64,000 nucleotides of DNA from contig NZ_CP166990.1 in assembly GCF_046197865.1 (NCBI RefSeq), forward strand, positions 372,001 through 436,000, in the 5' to 3' direction. The DNA comes from JAHKLT01 sp046197865 (lineage in GTDB: Archaea; Methanobacteriota; Methanobacteria; Methanobacteriales; Methanobacteriaceae). Position 1 is the first letter of the stretch. The number at the start of each line of letters is the position of its first letter. A model generated the notes under the pieces. The model was not told the DNA's origin, did not search any database, and worked only from the letters and a program-made list of their open reading frames with translations. The position numbers and the translations under genes are program-made. Positions 53,290-61,740 of the stretch are shown one piece after another.

Positions 53290-54882
53290 TTGTCATTCAT
53301 AACACTTAAAAATATAAGTAAATCATTTAATGGTGTGGAAGTTTTAAAAAATATTAATTTAGTAATTGAAGAAGGTCAAACTCTAGGAATATTAGGCCGT
53401 AGTGGTAGTGGGAAATCTATTTTAATTAATATGCTTAGAGGGACTAAAGAATATATGCCTGATAAAGGCCAAATATTTTATGAAATTGCTGTATGTCCTG
53501 AATGTTTATATGTAGAATCTCCATCTCATGTAGGTAAAAAATGTAAATGTGGTACAACTTATGAAAAACAAGTTGTTGATTTTTTTAATTGCGAGAGGAA
53601 ATTATTTGCTGCTATTAAAAGAAGAATATCTATCATGCTTCAGAGAAATTTCGCATTATATGATGAAGAAACCGTTATTGAAAACGTTATGAGAGCTATG
53701 GGTGATGAAAACGATTATGAAGAGAATCTTTATGAGGCTCTTGATTATCTTGAAATGGTTCAAATGAATCATAGAATTACTCATATTGCAAGGGATTTAA
53801 GTGGGGGAGAAAAACAAAGAGTAGTTTTAGCTCGTCAACTTGCTAAAAAACCAATGTTATTTTTAGCTGATGAGCCTACTGGTACACTTGATCCTCAAAC
53901 TGCAGAAAAACTTCATAATACTTTAATTGAAGCTGTTAAAGATAAAGGAATTACAATGTTTATTACTTCTCATTGGCCTGAGATAATGTATCATTTAGCT
54001 GATAAAGTTATTTGGCTTGAGAAAGGAGAAATTGTTGAAGAAGGAAATGCTAAAGAAGTTGTTGATAATTTCTTAGAAACTGTTCCATTACCTGATAAAA
54101 AAGAAATTCCTGAAATTGGTGGAGCAGAAATTAAAATTGCAGATGTTAAAAAGCATTATTATTCTATTGAAAGAGGAGTTATTAAAGCTGTTGATGATGT
54201 AAATCTTGAAATTAATAATAATGAGATTTATGGTATTGTAGGTTTAAGTGGATCAGGTAAGACAACTCTAACTAGAATGTTAATCGGTTTAACAGAACCT
54301 AGTAGTGGAAATATAGATGTTAAACTTGGAGATGAATGGATTGATATGACCAAAGTTGGTCCATTAAATAGAGGTCGTGTAACTCCATATATTGGTCTTT
54401 TACATCAAGAATATTCATTATATCCTCATAGAGATATTTTGGGCAATTTAACTGATTCTATAAGTTTAGATTTACCTGCTGAATTTGGAAAAATCAAAGC
54501 TCTTGATATATTACATACTGTTGGCTTTGATGAAGAACAAGCAAAAAATATTTTATATAAATATCCTGATGAGTTAAGTGGTGGGGAACGTCACAGAGTA
54601 GCACTTGCTCAAGTATTAATTGAAGAGCCTAATATTGTTATTTTAGATGAGCCAACTGGTACAATGGATCCAATTACTAGAGTAACTGTAACTGATTCTA
54701 TATTAAAAGCAAGAAAAGAATTAGAGCAAACATTTTTAATTGTATCTCACGATATGGATTTTGTATTAGATGTATGTGATAGAGCTTCTTTAATGAGAGG
54801 AGGCAAAATCTTAAAAACTGGTAAACCTGATGAAATTATTAAAGAATTGACTGTTGATGAAAAACAGGAAATGCTTAAATAA
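53290..54882 (+). CDS. atwA: MCR activation component A2 (AtwA), tandem ABC ATPase
   Basis: 530 residues with two ABC ATPase modules. Module 1: Walker A GRSGSGKS, signature LSGGEKQR, Walker B LFLADEP; it also has an inserted cysteine pair set, CPECLYVE and CKCG, that looks like a zinc ribbon. Module 2: GLSGSGKT, LSGGERHR, VILDEP. AtwA binds ATP for reductive activation of MCR with the McrC/Mmp7 complex. AGGTGA at 53279-53284 is spaced for the TTG at 53290, not for the GTG at 53281 that lies inside it. Confidence 0.93.
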   Translation: MSFITLKNISKSFNGVEVLKNINLVIEEGQTLGILGRSGSGKSILINMLRGTKEYMPDKGQIFYEIAVCPECLYVESPSHVGKKCKCGTTYEKQVVDFFNCERKLFAAIKRRISIMLQRNFALYDEETVIENVMRAMGDENDYEENLYEALDYLEMVQMNHRITHIARDLSGGEKQRVVLARQLAKKPMLFLADEPTGTLDPQTAEKLHNTLIEAVKDKGITMFITSHWPEIMYHLADKVIWLEKGEIVEEGNAKEVVDNFLETVPLPDKKEIPEIGGAEIKIADVKKHYYSIERGVIKAVDDVNLEINNNEIYGIVGLSGSGKTTLTRMLIGLTEPSSGNIDVKLGDEWIDMTKVGPLNRGRVTPYIGLLHQEYSLYPHRDILGNLTDSISLDLPAEFGKIKALDILHTVGFDEEQAKNILYKYPDELSGGERHRVALAQVLIEEPNIVILDEPTGTMDPITRVTVTDSILKARKELEQTFLIVSHDMDFVLDVCDRASLMRGGKILKTGKPDEIIKELTVDEKQEMLK

Positions 54883-55195
54883 TTTTTCTTTTTTATTTTT
54901 TTTAATTATTTTTCCTTTTAATAAAATTTTAATAATAATTGAAGATATCTATATTAAATAATATTCTTATCATCAAAACTATATTTTTAAAGACTTATTA
55001 AATTAATATTATAATTATAATGGAAAACTATTATATAGTTGAAAATGTATATATACATATTGTAGTATAAATACTGTAGTTTTTCTATTTTTAGAAAAAT
55101 ACTTATTTTATAAAATATTTTATTAATTTTTATTTGCTCTATAGCTTATTTTAAATTAAGATTAAATTAAATTATTTAATATAAGGAGGATTAAA
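54883..55195. promoter_or_regulatory. 313-bp atwA-top6B intergenic region
   Basis: T-rich terminator-like sequence follows atwA. The central 80 bp (55026-55099) contain four inverted repeats, described separately. The final AAGGAGGA before the TTG start of top6B is a strong ribosome binding site. Confidence 0.6.
55026..55099 (+). promoter_or_regulatory. Cluster of four inverted repeats upstream of top6BA
   Basis: AACTAT/ATAGTT (55026-55040, 3-nt spacer), the perfect palindrome ATGTATATATACAT (55045-55058), AGTAT/ATACT (55064-55075, 2-nt spacer), and TTTTTCTA/TAGAAAAA (55080-55099, 4-nt loop). The palindrome may contain the TATA element. The last repeat would be a hairpin at the 5' end of the message. 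Confidence 0.45.
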
Positions 55196-56917
55196 TTGTC
55201 ACAACAAGCTAATGAACTTTTTGAAAACTTTCAAGAATTAACTCCATCAGAGTTTTTCAGAAAAAATAAACAGATGTTAGGTTTTTCAGGTAAAATTAGA
55301 TCTCTAACAATCGTTTTTCACGAATTAATAACTAACAGTTTTGATGCAGCAGAAGAAGCTGGAATTTTACCAGAAATCAAAATTGATTTAAAAAGACTTG
55401 GAAAAGAACACTATATCTTAACTCATTCAGATAATGGTCCAGGTATTCCTGAAGATTATATTATGCAAGTATATTGTACAATGTTTGCAGGATCTAAATT
55501 TAGAAATATTCAATCAAGAGGACAACAAGGTTTAGGTTGTAGTGGTTGTGTTTTATTATCTCAAATGACTACTGGTGAGCCTGCAAGAGTTATCTCATGT
55601 TATGAAGATGGAGATGAACTTAAAGGCGTCAAAATGAAATTTAAAATGGATGTCAAAAAGAATAAAGGAATGTTAATGGAAAAAGAAGAATACAAAGGAG
55701 ACCACACTGGTGTTTGTATTGAACTTCAATTTAAAGAAGTTTCTTATTCTATGGCAGAACAAGGTGCTTTTGAATATATCAGAAGAACCATGATTGGAAA
55801 TCCTCATGCTAAAATTATATTTAGAGATCCTTCTGGACATAAATATATATTTAAAAGAGCAGCTGAAATTGTACCAGTTCTTCCTCAAGAGGTTTTACCT
55901 CATCCAAAAGGTGTAACTGCAGATGATTTAATTTTCATGGCAAAACACACTGATAAAAGAAGATTTAAAAGCTTACTTACAAGTTCATTATCTAGGATGT
56001 CTAATAAAAGGATTGATGAAATCGAAGAAATTACAGGAATCGATTTAAATAAACGTCCAAAAGACATGAAATGGGAAGAAGCAGAAGCTATTGTTGATGC
56101 CTTCTCAAAAATGAAATTTATGGCTCCTCCAACATCAGGCCTTATTCCTATTGGATCAGAACAAATTGAAAAGGGCATGAAACAAATTTTAAAACCGGAA
56201 TTTATAGCTACTTTAACAAGAAAGCCAGTAACCTATAGGGGAGGTGTAGCTTTCATTGTAGAAGCAGGTATAGCTTATGGTGGAGATTCAGGCAGAATTG
56301 TAAATGACCAGAAAAAATCTGAAATTATGAGATTTGCAAATAGAGTTCCTTTATCTTTTGATCAAGGAAGTTGTGCTATTACTGAAGCTTTAAAAAGTGT
56401 CGATTGGAGAAGATATGGTCTTAAAGATTTAGATAATACTCCATTAACTTTATTTGTAAATATTATTTCTACCCAAGTTCCTTATTTATCTACTGGAAAA
56501 CAAAGTATTGCTCCAGAACCAGAAATAGTTCAAGAAGTTAGACAAGCTACAATGAAACTTGCACGTAAACTTCAAAAACATATTAGGGCTAAAAGAGCTG
56601 AAAAAGAAAAAGCTATGAGATCTAAAATCTTTGAAGATTATGTTCCTGCTATTATTGAAGAATCTGCTAAATTAGCTGAAACTGAAGTTCCAGAATATCA
56701 AGAAATATTAGCTAAAGTTACAAAAAGAGCATTAGCTGAATTACTTGGTGAGAAAGTAGATGATGACGATGAAATAATTGAAGAAGATATTGAAGATTCA
56801 TTAGTTGAAGAATTAGATGAATTTGGTTATAAAGTTGATGATGAACATAGTAATATCAAGAAAATTGAGGATGAACAGACTACATTTGAAGATAATACTA
56901 ATCTTGATGAGGAATAG
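55196..56917 (+). CDS. top6B: DNA topoisomerase VI subunit B
   Basis: 573 residues with a TTG start supported by AAGGAGGA 7 nt upstream. The GHKL ATPase domain is N-terminal: ELITNSFDAAEEAG (Mg-ATP Asn/Glu), HSDNGPGIPED and GQQGLGCSGC. The transducer follows with its conserved lysine in GKQSIAPEPE. The C-terminal 60 residues are acidic and low complexity. With subunit A it forms the type IIB topoisomerase that relaxes supercoils and decatenates DNA in archaea. Confidence 0.96.
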   Translation: MSQQANELFENFQELTPSEFFRKNKQMLGFSGKIRSLTIVFHELITNSFDAAEEAGILPEIKIDLKRLGKEHYILTHSDNGPGIPEDYIMQVYCTMFAGSKFRNIQSRGQQGLGCSGCVLLSQMTTGEPARVISCYEDGDELKGVKMKFKMDVKKNKGMLMEKEEYKGDHTGVCIELQFKEVSYSMAEQGAFEYIRRTMIGNPHAKIIFRDPSGHKYIFKRAAEIVPVLPQEVLPHPKGVTADDLIFMAKHTDKRRFKSLLTSSLSRMSNKRIDEIEEITGIDLNKRPKDMKWEEAEAIVDAFSKMKFMAPPTSGLIPIGSEQIEKGMKQILKPEFIATLTRKPVTYRGGVAFIVEAGIAYGGDSGRIVNDQKKSEIMRFANRVPLSFDQGSCAITEALKSVDWRRYGLKDLDNTPLTLFVNIISTQVPYLSTGKQSIAPEPEIVQEVRQATMKLARKLQKHIRAKRAEKEKAMRSKIFEDYVPAIIEESAKLAETEVPEYQEILAKVTKRALAELLGEKVDDDDEIIEEDIEDSLVEELDEFGYKVDDEHSNIKKIEDEQTTFEDNTNLDEE

Positions 56918-56922
56918 ATAAT

Positions 56923-58011
56923 ATGGCTAATATTGATAGAAAAGCACATAAAGAAACTAGAAAAAACTATACCTTTAATAAATTAAAAGGTTTAGGTGAA
57001 GAAATAGTTGAAGATGTTAGAGAAAAACAAGTTCCTTCTATTAGAGTTCCATCAAGAGGAACTGGTAATATTGTTTATGATCCAGATAAACGTTACTATG
57101 TTTTAGGAGATAGATTCGGTAAAAGATCTCTTGGAAATGTAAAACAAATCAGAAAATTAGGACAAATGGTTTATGTAGCTAATTTCTGTAAAGATTTAGT
57201 TCAAAGAGAAAAAACAGCTACTATAAGGGAAATGTACTATGTTTCTGAAAGTTGGGGAATTGGTTTTAATACTCAGCAAGAATCTAACATTGTTGGAGAA
57301 GATTTAGAAGTAACTCTTGGAACTACTAGAGAAGAGCTCGGATTAATGCCAGAAGAAGATGGTGCATCAGTTTATGGTGATATCACATTACAAGATGATG
57401 ATGTTGAGATTAATGCACTAAATTCTGGAAAATCAGGTTATACTATTTCACCTACTATTGATGATGTTGAATTCCTTGATCATGGAGTAGATAGAGTAAT
57501 AGCTGTGGAAACTATGGGGATGTTCCATAGGATGGTTCAAGAAAAGGCATTTAAAAAGTTTAATACTTTAATTGTTGGACTCAAAGGTCAAGCAGCTCGT
57601 GCTACAAGAAGATTTATTAAAAGAGTTAATGAAGAATTAGATTTACCGGTTTACATCTGTAACGATGGAGACCCTTGGGGTTTTCACATTGCACAAGTTA
57701 TTATTTCTGGAAGTGCTAAGTTAGCCCATGTAAATCATGATCTTGCAACTCCTAATGCTAAATTTATGGGTGTTACAGCTAGTGATATCATAAATTATGA
57801 ACTTCCAACTGATAATTTAAAAGATGTTGATGTCTTAAGGTTAAAAGAATTATCTAAAGATCCTAGATATAAAAGTGATTTCTGGCAAAATGAAATTAAA
57901 AAAATGCTTAAAATCGGTAAAAAAGCAGAACAGCAATCATTTTCTAAATATGGTTTAGAATATGTTGTTGATACATATTTCCCAGAAAAACTTGATTCTT
58001 TAGAAGATTAA
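56923..58011 (+). CDS. top6A: DNA topoisomerase VI subunit A (Spo11-like)
   Basis: 362 residues. The catalytic tyrosine lies in TIREMYYVSES, and the Toprim domain is visible as VIAVETMGMFHRMV and the acidic YICNDGDPWGFHIA. This subunit cuts both DNA strands; it is the ancestor of meiotic Spo11. The start codon is 5 bp after the top6B stop, so the two are cotranslated, giving the expected stoichiometry. Confidence 0.96.
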   Translation: MANIDRKAHKETRKNYTFNKLKGLGEEIVEDVREKQVPSIRVPSRGTGNIVYDPDKRYYVLGDRFGKRSLGNVKQIRKLGQMVYVANFCKDLVQREKTATIREMYYVSESWGIGFNTQQESNIVGEDLEVTLGTTREELGLMPEEDGASVYGDITLQDDDVEINALNSGKSGYTISPTIDDVEFLDHGVDRVIAVETMGMFHRMVQEKAFKKFNTLIVGLKGQAARATRRFIKRVNEELDLPVYICNDGDPWGFHIAQVIISGSAKLAHVNHDLATPNAKFMGVTASDIINYELPTDNLKDVDVLRLKELSKDPRYKSDFWQNEIKKMLKIGKKAEQQSFSKYGLEYVVDTYFPEKLDSLED

Positions 58012-58138
58012 ACATTAAAATTTAAGTATATATTAGCTATTTAGCTTTTATATTCTATAACTTTTTTTTTAAATAAAATTTTATAATATAGAATAAATAA
58101 ATATATTATATATTGATAATAATTTTGTGTGATTAATA

Positions 58139-59152
58139 ATGAAATCTGTAGCTATTAATGGATATGGAACAATAGGTAAAAGAGTGGCTGATGCTGTAGA
58201 AGCTCAAGATGATATGAAAGTTGTTGGAGTTAGTAAAACAAGACCAAATTTTGAATCTAAATCAGCAGTAGATAAAGGGTATGATTTATTCATAGGTATT
58301 CCTGAGCGAGAACAATCATTTAAAGATGCAGGTATTGAAATAGCTGGTACTGTAGATGATATGATTCAAGAAGCAGATATTATTGTTGATTGTACTCCTG
58401 GAAATATTGGTGTAGCTAATTTAGAAAAATATAAAAAAGAAGGAGTAAAAGCAATCTATCAAGGTGGAGAAGATCATGATTTAACTGGATTATCTTTTAA
58501 TTCTTTTTCTAATTATGATGATTCTTTTGGTGCAGATTATTCTAGGGTTGTATCATGTAATACTACAGGTCTTACTCGTACTTTACATACATTAAATCCT
58601 TTGTGTGATATTGGAAAAGTTAGAGCAGTAATGGTTAGACGTGGTTCAGATCCATCTGAAATTAAAAAAGGTCCTATTAATGCAATTGTACCTAATCCTC
58701 CTAAAGTACCATCTCACCATGGTCCTGATGTAAAAACTGTTATGGATGGAGTAGATATTACAACTATGGCTTTACTTGTTCCAACAACACTTATGCATCA
58801 ACATAATATTATGGCAGAAATTAAAAACGATGTAGCTATTGATGATGTTATTGACACTTTAGAAAAACGTTCAAGAGTTATGTTAGTTGAAGCATCAAAA
58901 GGTTTAGGTTCTACTGCAGAGTTAATGGAATATGCTAAAGATTTAGGTAGAAATAGAAATGATTTCTATGAAATACCTGTATGGCAAGAATCAATAAATA
59001 TAGTTGATAATGAATTATTCTATATGCAAGCTGTTCATCAAGAATCAGATGTTGTACCTGAAAATATTGATGCTATTAGAGCTATGCTTGAGATGGAAAA
59101 AGATAATGAAAAATCTATAGCTAAAACTAATAAAGCTATGGGAATATTTTAA
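58139..59152 (+). CDS. gap: Archaeal glyceraldehyde-3-phosphate dehydrogenase
   Basis: 337 residues of the archaeal type. The Rossmann start is VAINGYGTIGKRVADAV; the catalytic cysteine is C140 in VVSCNTTGLTR. The enzyme interconverts 1,3-bisphosphoglycerate and glyceraldehyde 3-phosphate, working in gluconeogenesis with ppsA. It has its own TATA element at about 58100-58112 and is followed 6 bp later by the endonuclease IV-like gene. Confidence 0.95.
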   Translation: MKSVAINGYGTIGKRVADAVEAQDDMKVVGVSKTRPNFESKSAVDKGYDLFIGIPEREQSFKDAGIEIAGTVDDMIQEADIIVDCTPGNIGVANLEKYKKEGVKAIYQGGEDHDLTGLSFNSFSNYDDSFGADYSRVVSCNTTGLTRTLHTLNPLCDIGKVRAVMVRRGSDPSEIKKGPINAIVPNPPKVPSHHGPDVKTVMDGVDITTMALLVPTTLMHQHNIMAEIKNDVAIDDVIDTLEKRSRVMLVEASKGLGSTAELMEYAKDLGRNRNDFYEIPVWQESINIVDNELFYMQAVHQESDVVPENIDAIRAMLEMEKDNEKSIAKTNKAMGIF

Positions 59153-59158
59153 TCTATC

Positions 59159-59995
59159 ATGTTAGATAAAGTAATTTTTGGTCCAGCTGGTAAACCAATT
59201 GATTTTAAAGGTAAAGCTTTTGAATCATCTGAATATTTAAATGAGCATGGACTTCATGCATTTGAATATCAATCTACTTATGGTGTTAAAATTGGTGAGA
59301 CATCAGCAAAAATATTAAAAGAAGAATCTAAAAAAGAAAATGTCTTAGTTTCAATGCATGGGCCATACTATATTAATTTAGCATCTAAAGAAGAAGAAAA
59401 AATTGATAGTAGTATTGAAAGACTTATTCAATCTGCTAAAGCTGGAGAGTGGATGGGTGCATATAGAATTGTATTTCATCCAGGATTTTATTCTAATCGT
59501 AAAAAAGAGAAAGTTCTAGAAATAGCTAATAGTACAATTAAAAAACTCTTAAATCGTTGTGAAGAGGAAGGTCTTTATGATTTTACTTTTGCACCTGAGA
59601 CAACTGGTAAACGTTCTCAACTTGGTAATTTAGATGAAATTATTTCAATGTGTGAGACATTTGATCATTTTGAACCTACTATTGATTTTGCACATATCCA
59701 TGCCAGGGGACGAGGAATTTTAAATACTAAAGAAGATTATAATTGTATCTTCTCAAAATTAGAAAATAATTTAGATATTGATAGGTTGCATTGTCATTTT
59801 ACAACAATTGAGTATACTCATGCTGGAGAACGTAAACATCACACATTAGCTGAAGAAAATGAATATGGGCCACATATAAAAGATTTACTTCTTAATTTAA
59901 TTGAAAATGATTGGAAAGCTACAATAATTTGTGAAACTCCTTTAATTGATCAAGATGCTGTTCGTATGAGAGAACTTTATGAATCTCTTAAATAG
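59159..59995 (+). CDS. Endonuclease IV-like TIM-barrel protein
   Basis: 278 residues. Metal ligands of the AP endonuclease 2 family are visible: SMHGPYYIN, IVFHPGF, FAPETTGK, TIDFAHIHARG and the late HCHFTTIEY, TIICETP. Most likely a deoxyribonuclease IV that cuts at abasic sites, though xylose isomerase-like relatives share the fold. It differs in detail from bacterial Nfo (for example the EYTHAGERKHH loop), so the exact substrate is uncertain. Cotranscribed with gap by position. Confidence 0.8.
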   Translation: MLDKVIFGPAGKPIDFKGKAFESSEYLNEHGLHAFEYQSTYGVKIGETSAKILKEESKKENVLVSMHGPYYINLASKEEEKIDSSIERLIQSAKAGEWMGAYRIVFHPGFYSNRKKEKVLEIANSTIKKLLNRCEEEGLYDFTFAPETTGKRSQLGNLDEIISMCETFDHFEPTIDFAHIHARGRGILNTKEDYNCIFSKLENNLDIDRLHCHFTTIEYTHAGERKHHTLAEENEYGPHIKDLLLNLIENDWKATIICETPLIDQDAVRMRELYESLK

Positions 59996-60133
59996 CTATT
60001 AAATAATTTTCTTTTATTTTTAATATTACTTCTTTATTTTTTCTAATTAAATTTTAATTATATTTTTCTATAATAGTTAATATTAGTAAAACATATGAAA
60101 ATACATAGGCAATTTAGCTTATTTAAACAAAAT

Positions 60134-60144
60134 ATTTATATATA
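60134..60144 (+). promoter_or_regulatory. Histone gene TATA box
   Basis: TTTATATATA-type element. With standard spacing, transcription would start near 60160-60168, at the base of the following hairpin. Confidence 0.5.
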
Positions 60145-60162
60145 ACAAAGCTATAATTTAAA

Positions 60163-60192
60163 TTAATAACAATTTATTTGAATTGTTATTAA
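60163..60192 (+). promoter_or_regulatory. 12-bp perfect hairpin in the histone mRNA leader
   Basis: TTAATAACAATT (60163-60174) and AATTGTTATTAA (60181-60192) are perfect reverse complements with a 6-nt loop. The hairpin ends 9 nt before the TGGAG ribosome binding site and begins about where transcription should start. It may protect or regulate this abundant message. Confidence 0.65.
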
Positions 60193-60216
60193 AAAATAAT
60201 ATGGAGAATGTTAAAT

Positions 60217-60435
60217 ATGAAAAGTGAATTACCAATTGCACCAGTTGCAAGATTACTTAAAAACGCAGGCGCTGAAAGAGTTAGTGAAGATGCAAAAGAA
60301 GAATTTGCAGCAGCATTAGAAGAATGTGCTACTACTGTAGCTAAAAAAGCTGTAGCTTATGCTAAACACGCTGGTCGTAAAACTGTTAAAGAAGACGATA
60401 TTAAATTAGCAGTCAAATCTTCCTGTTGCGAATAA
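60217..60435 (+). CDS. Archaeal histone with a C-terminal Cys-Cys
   Basis: 72 residues, a single histone fold. ELPIAPVARLLKNAGAERVSEDA covers helix 1 and loop 1, with R21 for the minor groove; KHAGRKTVKEDDI covers loop 2, with T56. Compared with HMfB it has three cysteines (C37, C70, C71) and ends SSCCE in place of a basic tail. ATG codons at 60201 and 60208 are too close to TGGAG (60202-60206), so I use 60217. It packages DNA as dimers and longer stacks. Confidence 0.94.
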   Translation: MKSELPIAPVARLLKNAGAERVSEDAKEEFAAALEECATTVAKKAVAYAKHAGRKTVKEDDIKLAVKSSCCE

Positions 60436-60573
60436 TTGCGATGAAAATAGTTTAATTAATTAATTTTAATTAAACTTTTCTTTTTAAAAAATTTATTTTA
60501 CTTATTTAAACTTATTTTATAATTTACTTATTTTATCTATTTTTGGAAATCTATTTTAAATATAAAATACATA

Positions 60574-60595
60574 TAATTAAATATATATTTAATTA
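60574..60595 (+). promoter_or_regulatory. 22-bp perfect palindrome before the AAA ATPase gene
   Basis: Arms TAATTAAATAT and ATATTTAATTA meet without a spacer, so the site is fully palindromic. It lies 4 nt before the GGTG ribosome binding site (60600-60603) and behind a TATA-like element at about 60555-60566. All A and T. Confidence 0.45.
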
Positions 60596-60608
60596 AGTTG
60601 GTGTATAT

Positions 60609-61736
60609 TTGAAAACAAATACAAAAACTCCAGAAAGCAAAAATTCTAATAAAAAGAAATCTATTAAACAAATAGAAGAAGAACCAATTGCAGAAAAGAT
60701 TGTTCTTGAAGCTATAGGTTATCCTTTTGATTTTAATTTAATGGAAACAGATTTAGAAATATCTGATGAAGAACTTTTTGAAGAATATGCTAAAGAACAA
60801 TGGTTAGGATTACTTGTTCGTGAAGGTTCATATTTATTTGATCAAAAAATCATTCCAGATTTTGGTTTTAAAGTTATATCAGCTATTCCTAATAATTCAG
60901 TAATTACAGATATAACTAATATTGAAATAATCATTGATAATACTAAAAAACAAATATCTAAAAATGACTTCTATAAAAGTGATATTAAAATAGATGATAT
61001 TGTAGGTCAAACTAGCGCTAAAAATAAAAGTAAGGTTTTAATAAAATATTTAGATGATCCTGAAAAATTTGGAAAATGGGCTCCACATAACATTTTGTTT
61101 TACGGCCTTCCAGGTACTGGTAAAACTATGCTTGCAAAGGCATTAAGCAATGAGCTTAATGTTCCATTGTATTTAATTAAAGCAACTACTTTAATTGGTG
61201 ATCATGTTGGGGATGGTGCATCTAAAATACATGACTTATTTGAAAAAGCATCAAAAACTTCTCCTTCAATAATATTTATTGATGAAATAGATGCAATTGC
61301 ACTTCATAGAAGTTTCCAAGCATTAAGAGGAGATGTTGCAGAGATTGTAAATTCTCTTTTAACTGAAATGGATGGAATATCTGAACATGAAGGTATTGTA
61401 ACTATTGGTGCTACAAATAATATCACTTCTCTAGATTATGCTATTAGAAGTAGATTTGAACAAGAAATAGAATTTAAACTACCTGGTGAAAAAGAAAGAA
61501 AAGAAATAATCTTAAAAAATCTTGATTCATATCCTTTAGAATATGATTTTAATATTGAAAAATTAGTTAAAATCTCTAAAAATATGTCAGGAAGAGATAT
61601 TAAAGAAAAGTTACTTAAAACCGCTTTACATCACGGAATATCTTCTGATAAAGATATTATTAACATGAAAGATATTGATTTTGCACTAAAATCTAGTAAG
61701 AAAAAGTTTAATGATGTAAAAGGAATGCATGAATAA
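60609..61736 (+). CDS. AAA ATPase of the Cdc48/proteasome-ATPase type
   Basis: 375 residues with a TTG start 5 nt after GGTG. The N-terminal 130 residues are acidic and family-specific. A single AAA module follows: Walker A GLPGTGKT (about 166-173), Walker B IIFIDEIDA, sensor 1 GATNN and an arginine-finger region AIRSRFEQEIEF. It lacks the coiled coil of PAN, so it is not the usual proteasome ATPase. Methanogens have conserved single-module AAA proteins of unknown role; this may be one. The histone gene is upstream, hemA converges from downstream. Confidence 0.78.
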   Translation: MKTNTKTPESKNSNKKKSIKQIEEEPIAEKIVLEAIGYPFDFNLMETDLEISDEELFEEYAKEQWLGLLVREGSYLFDQKIIPDFGFKVISAIPNNSVITDITNIEIIIDNTKKQISKNDFYKSDIKIDDIVGQTSAKNKSKVLIKYLDDPEKFGKWAPHNILFYGLPGTGKTMLAKALSNELNVPLYLIKATTLIGDHVGDGASKIHDLFEKASKTSPSIIFIDEIDAIALHRSFQALRGDVAEIVNSLLTEMDGISEHEGIVTIGATNNITSLDYAIRSRFEQEIEFKLPGEKERKEIILKNLDSYPLEYDFNIEKLVKISKNMSGRDIKEKLLKTALHHGISSDKDIINMKDIDFALKSSKKKFNDVKGMHE

Positions 61737-61740
61737 GCTA

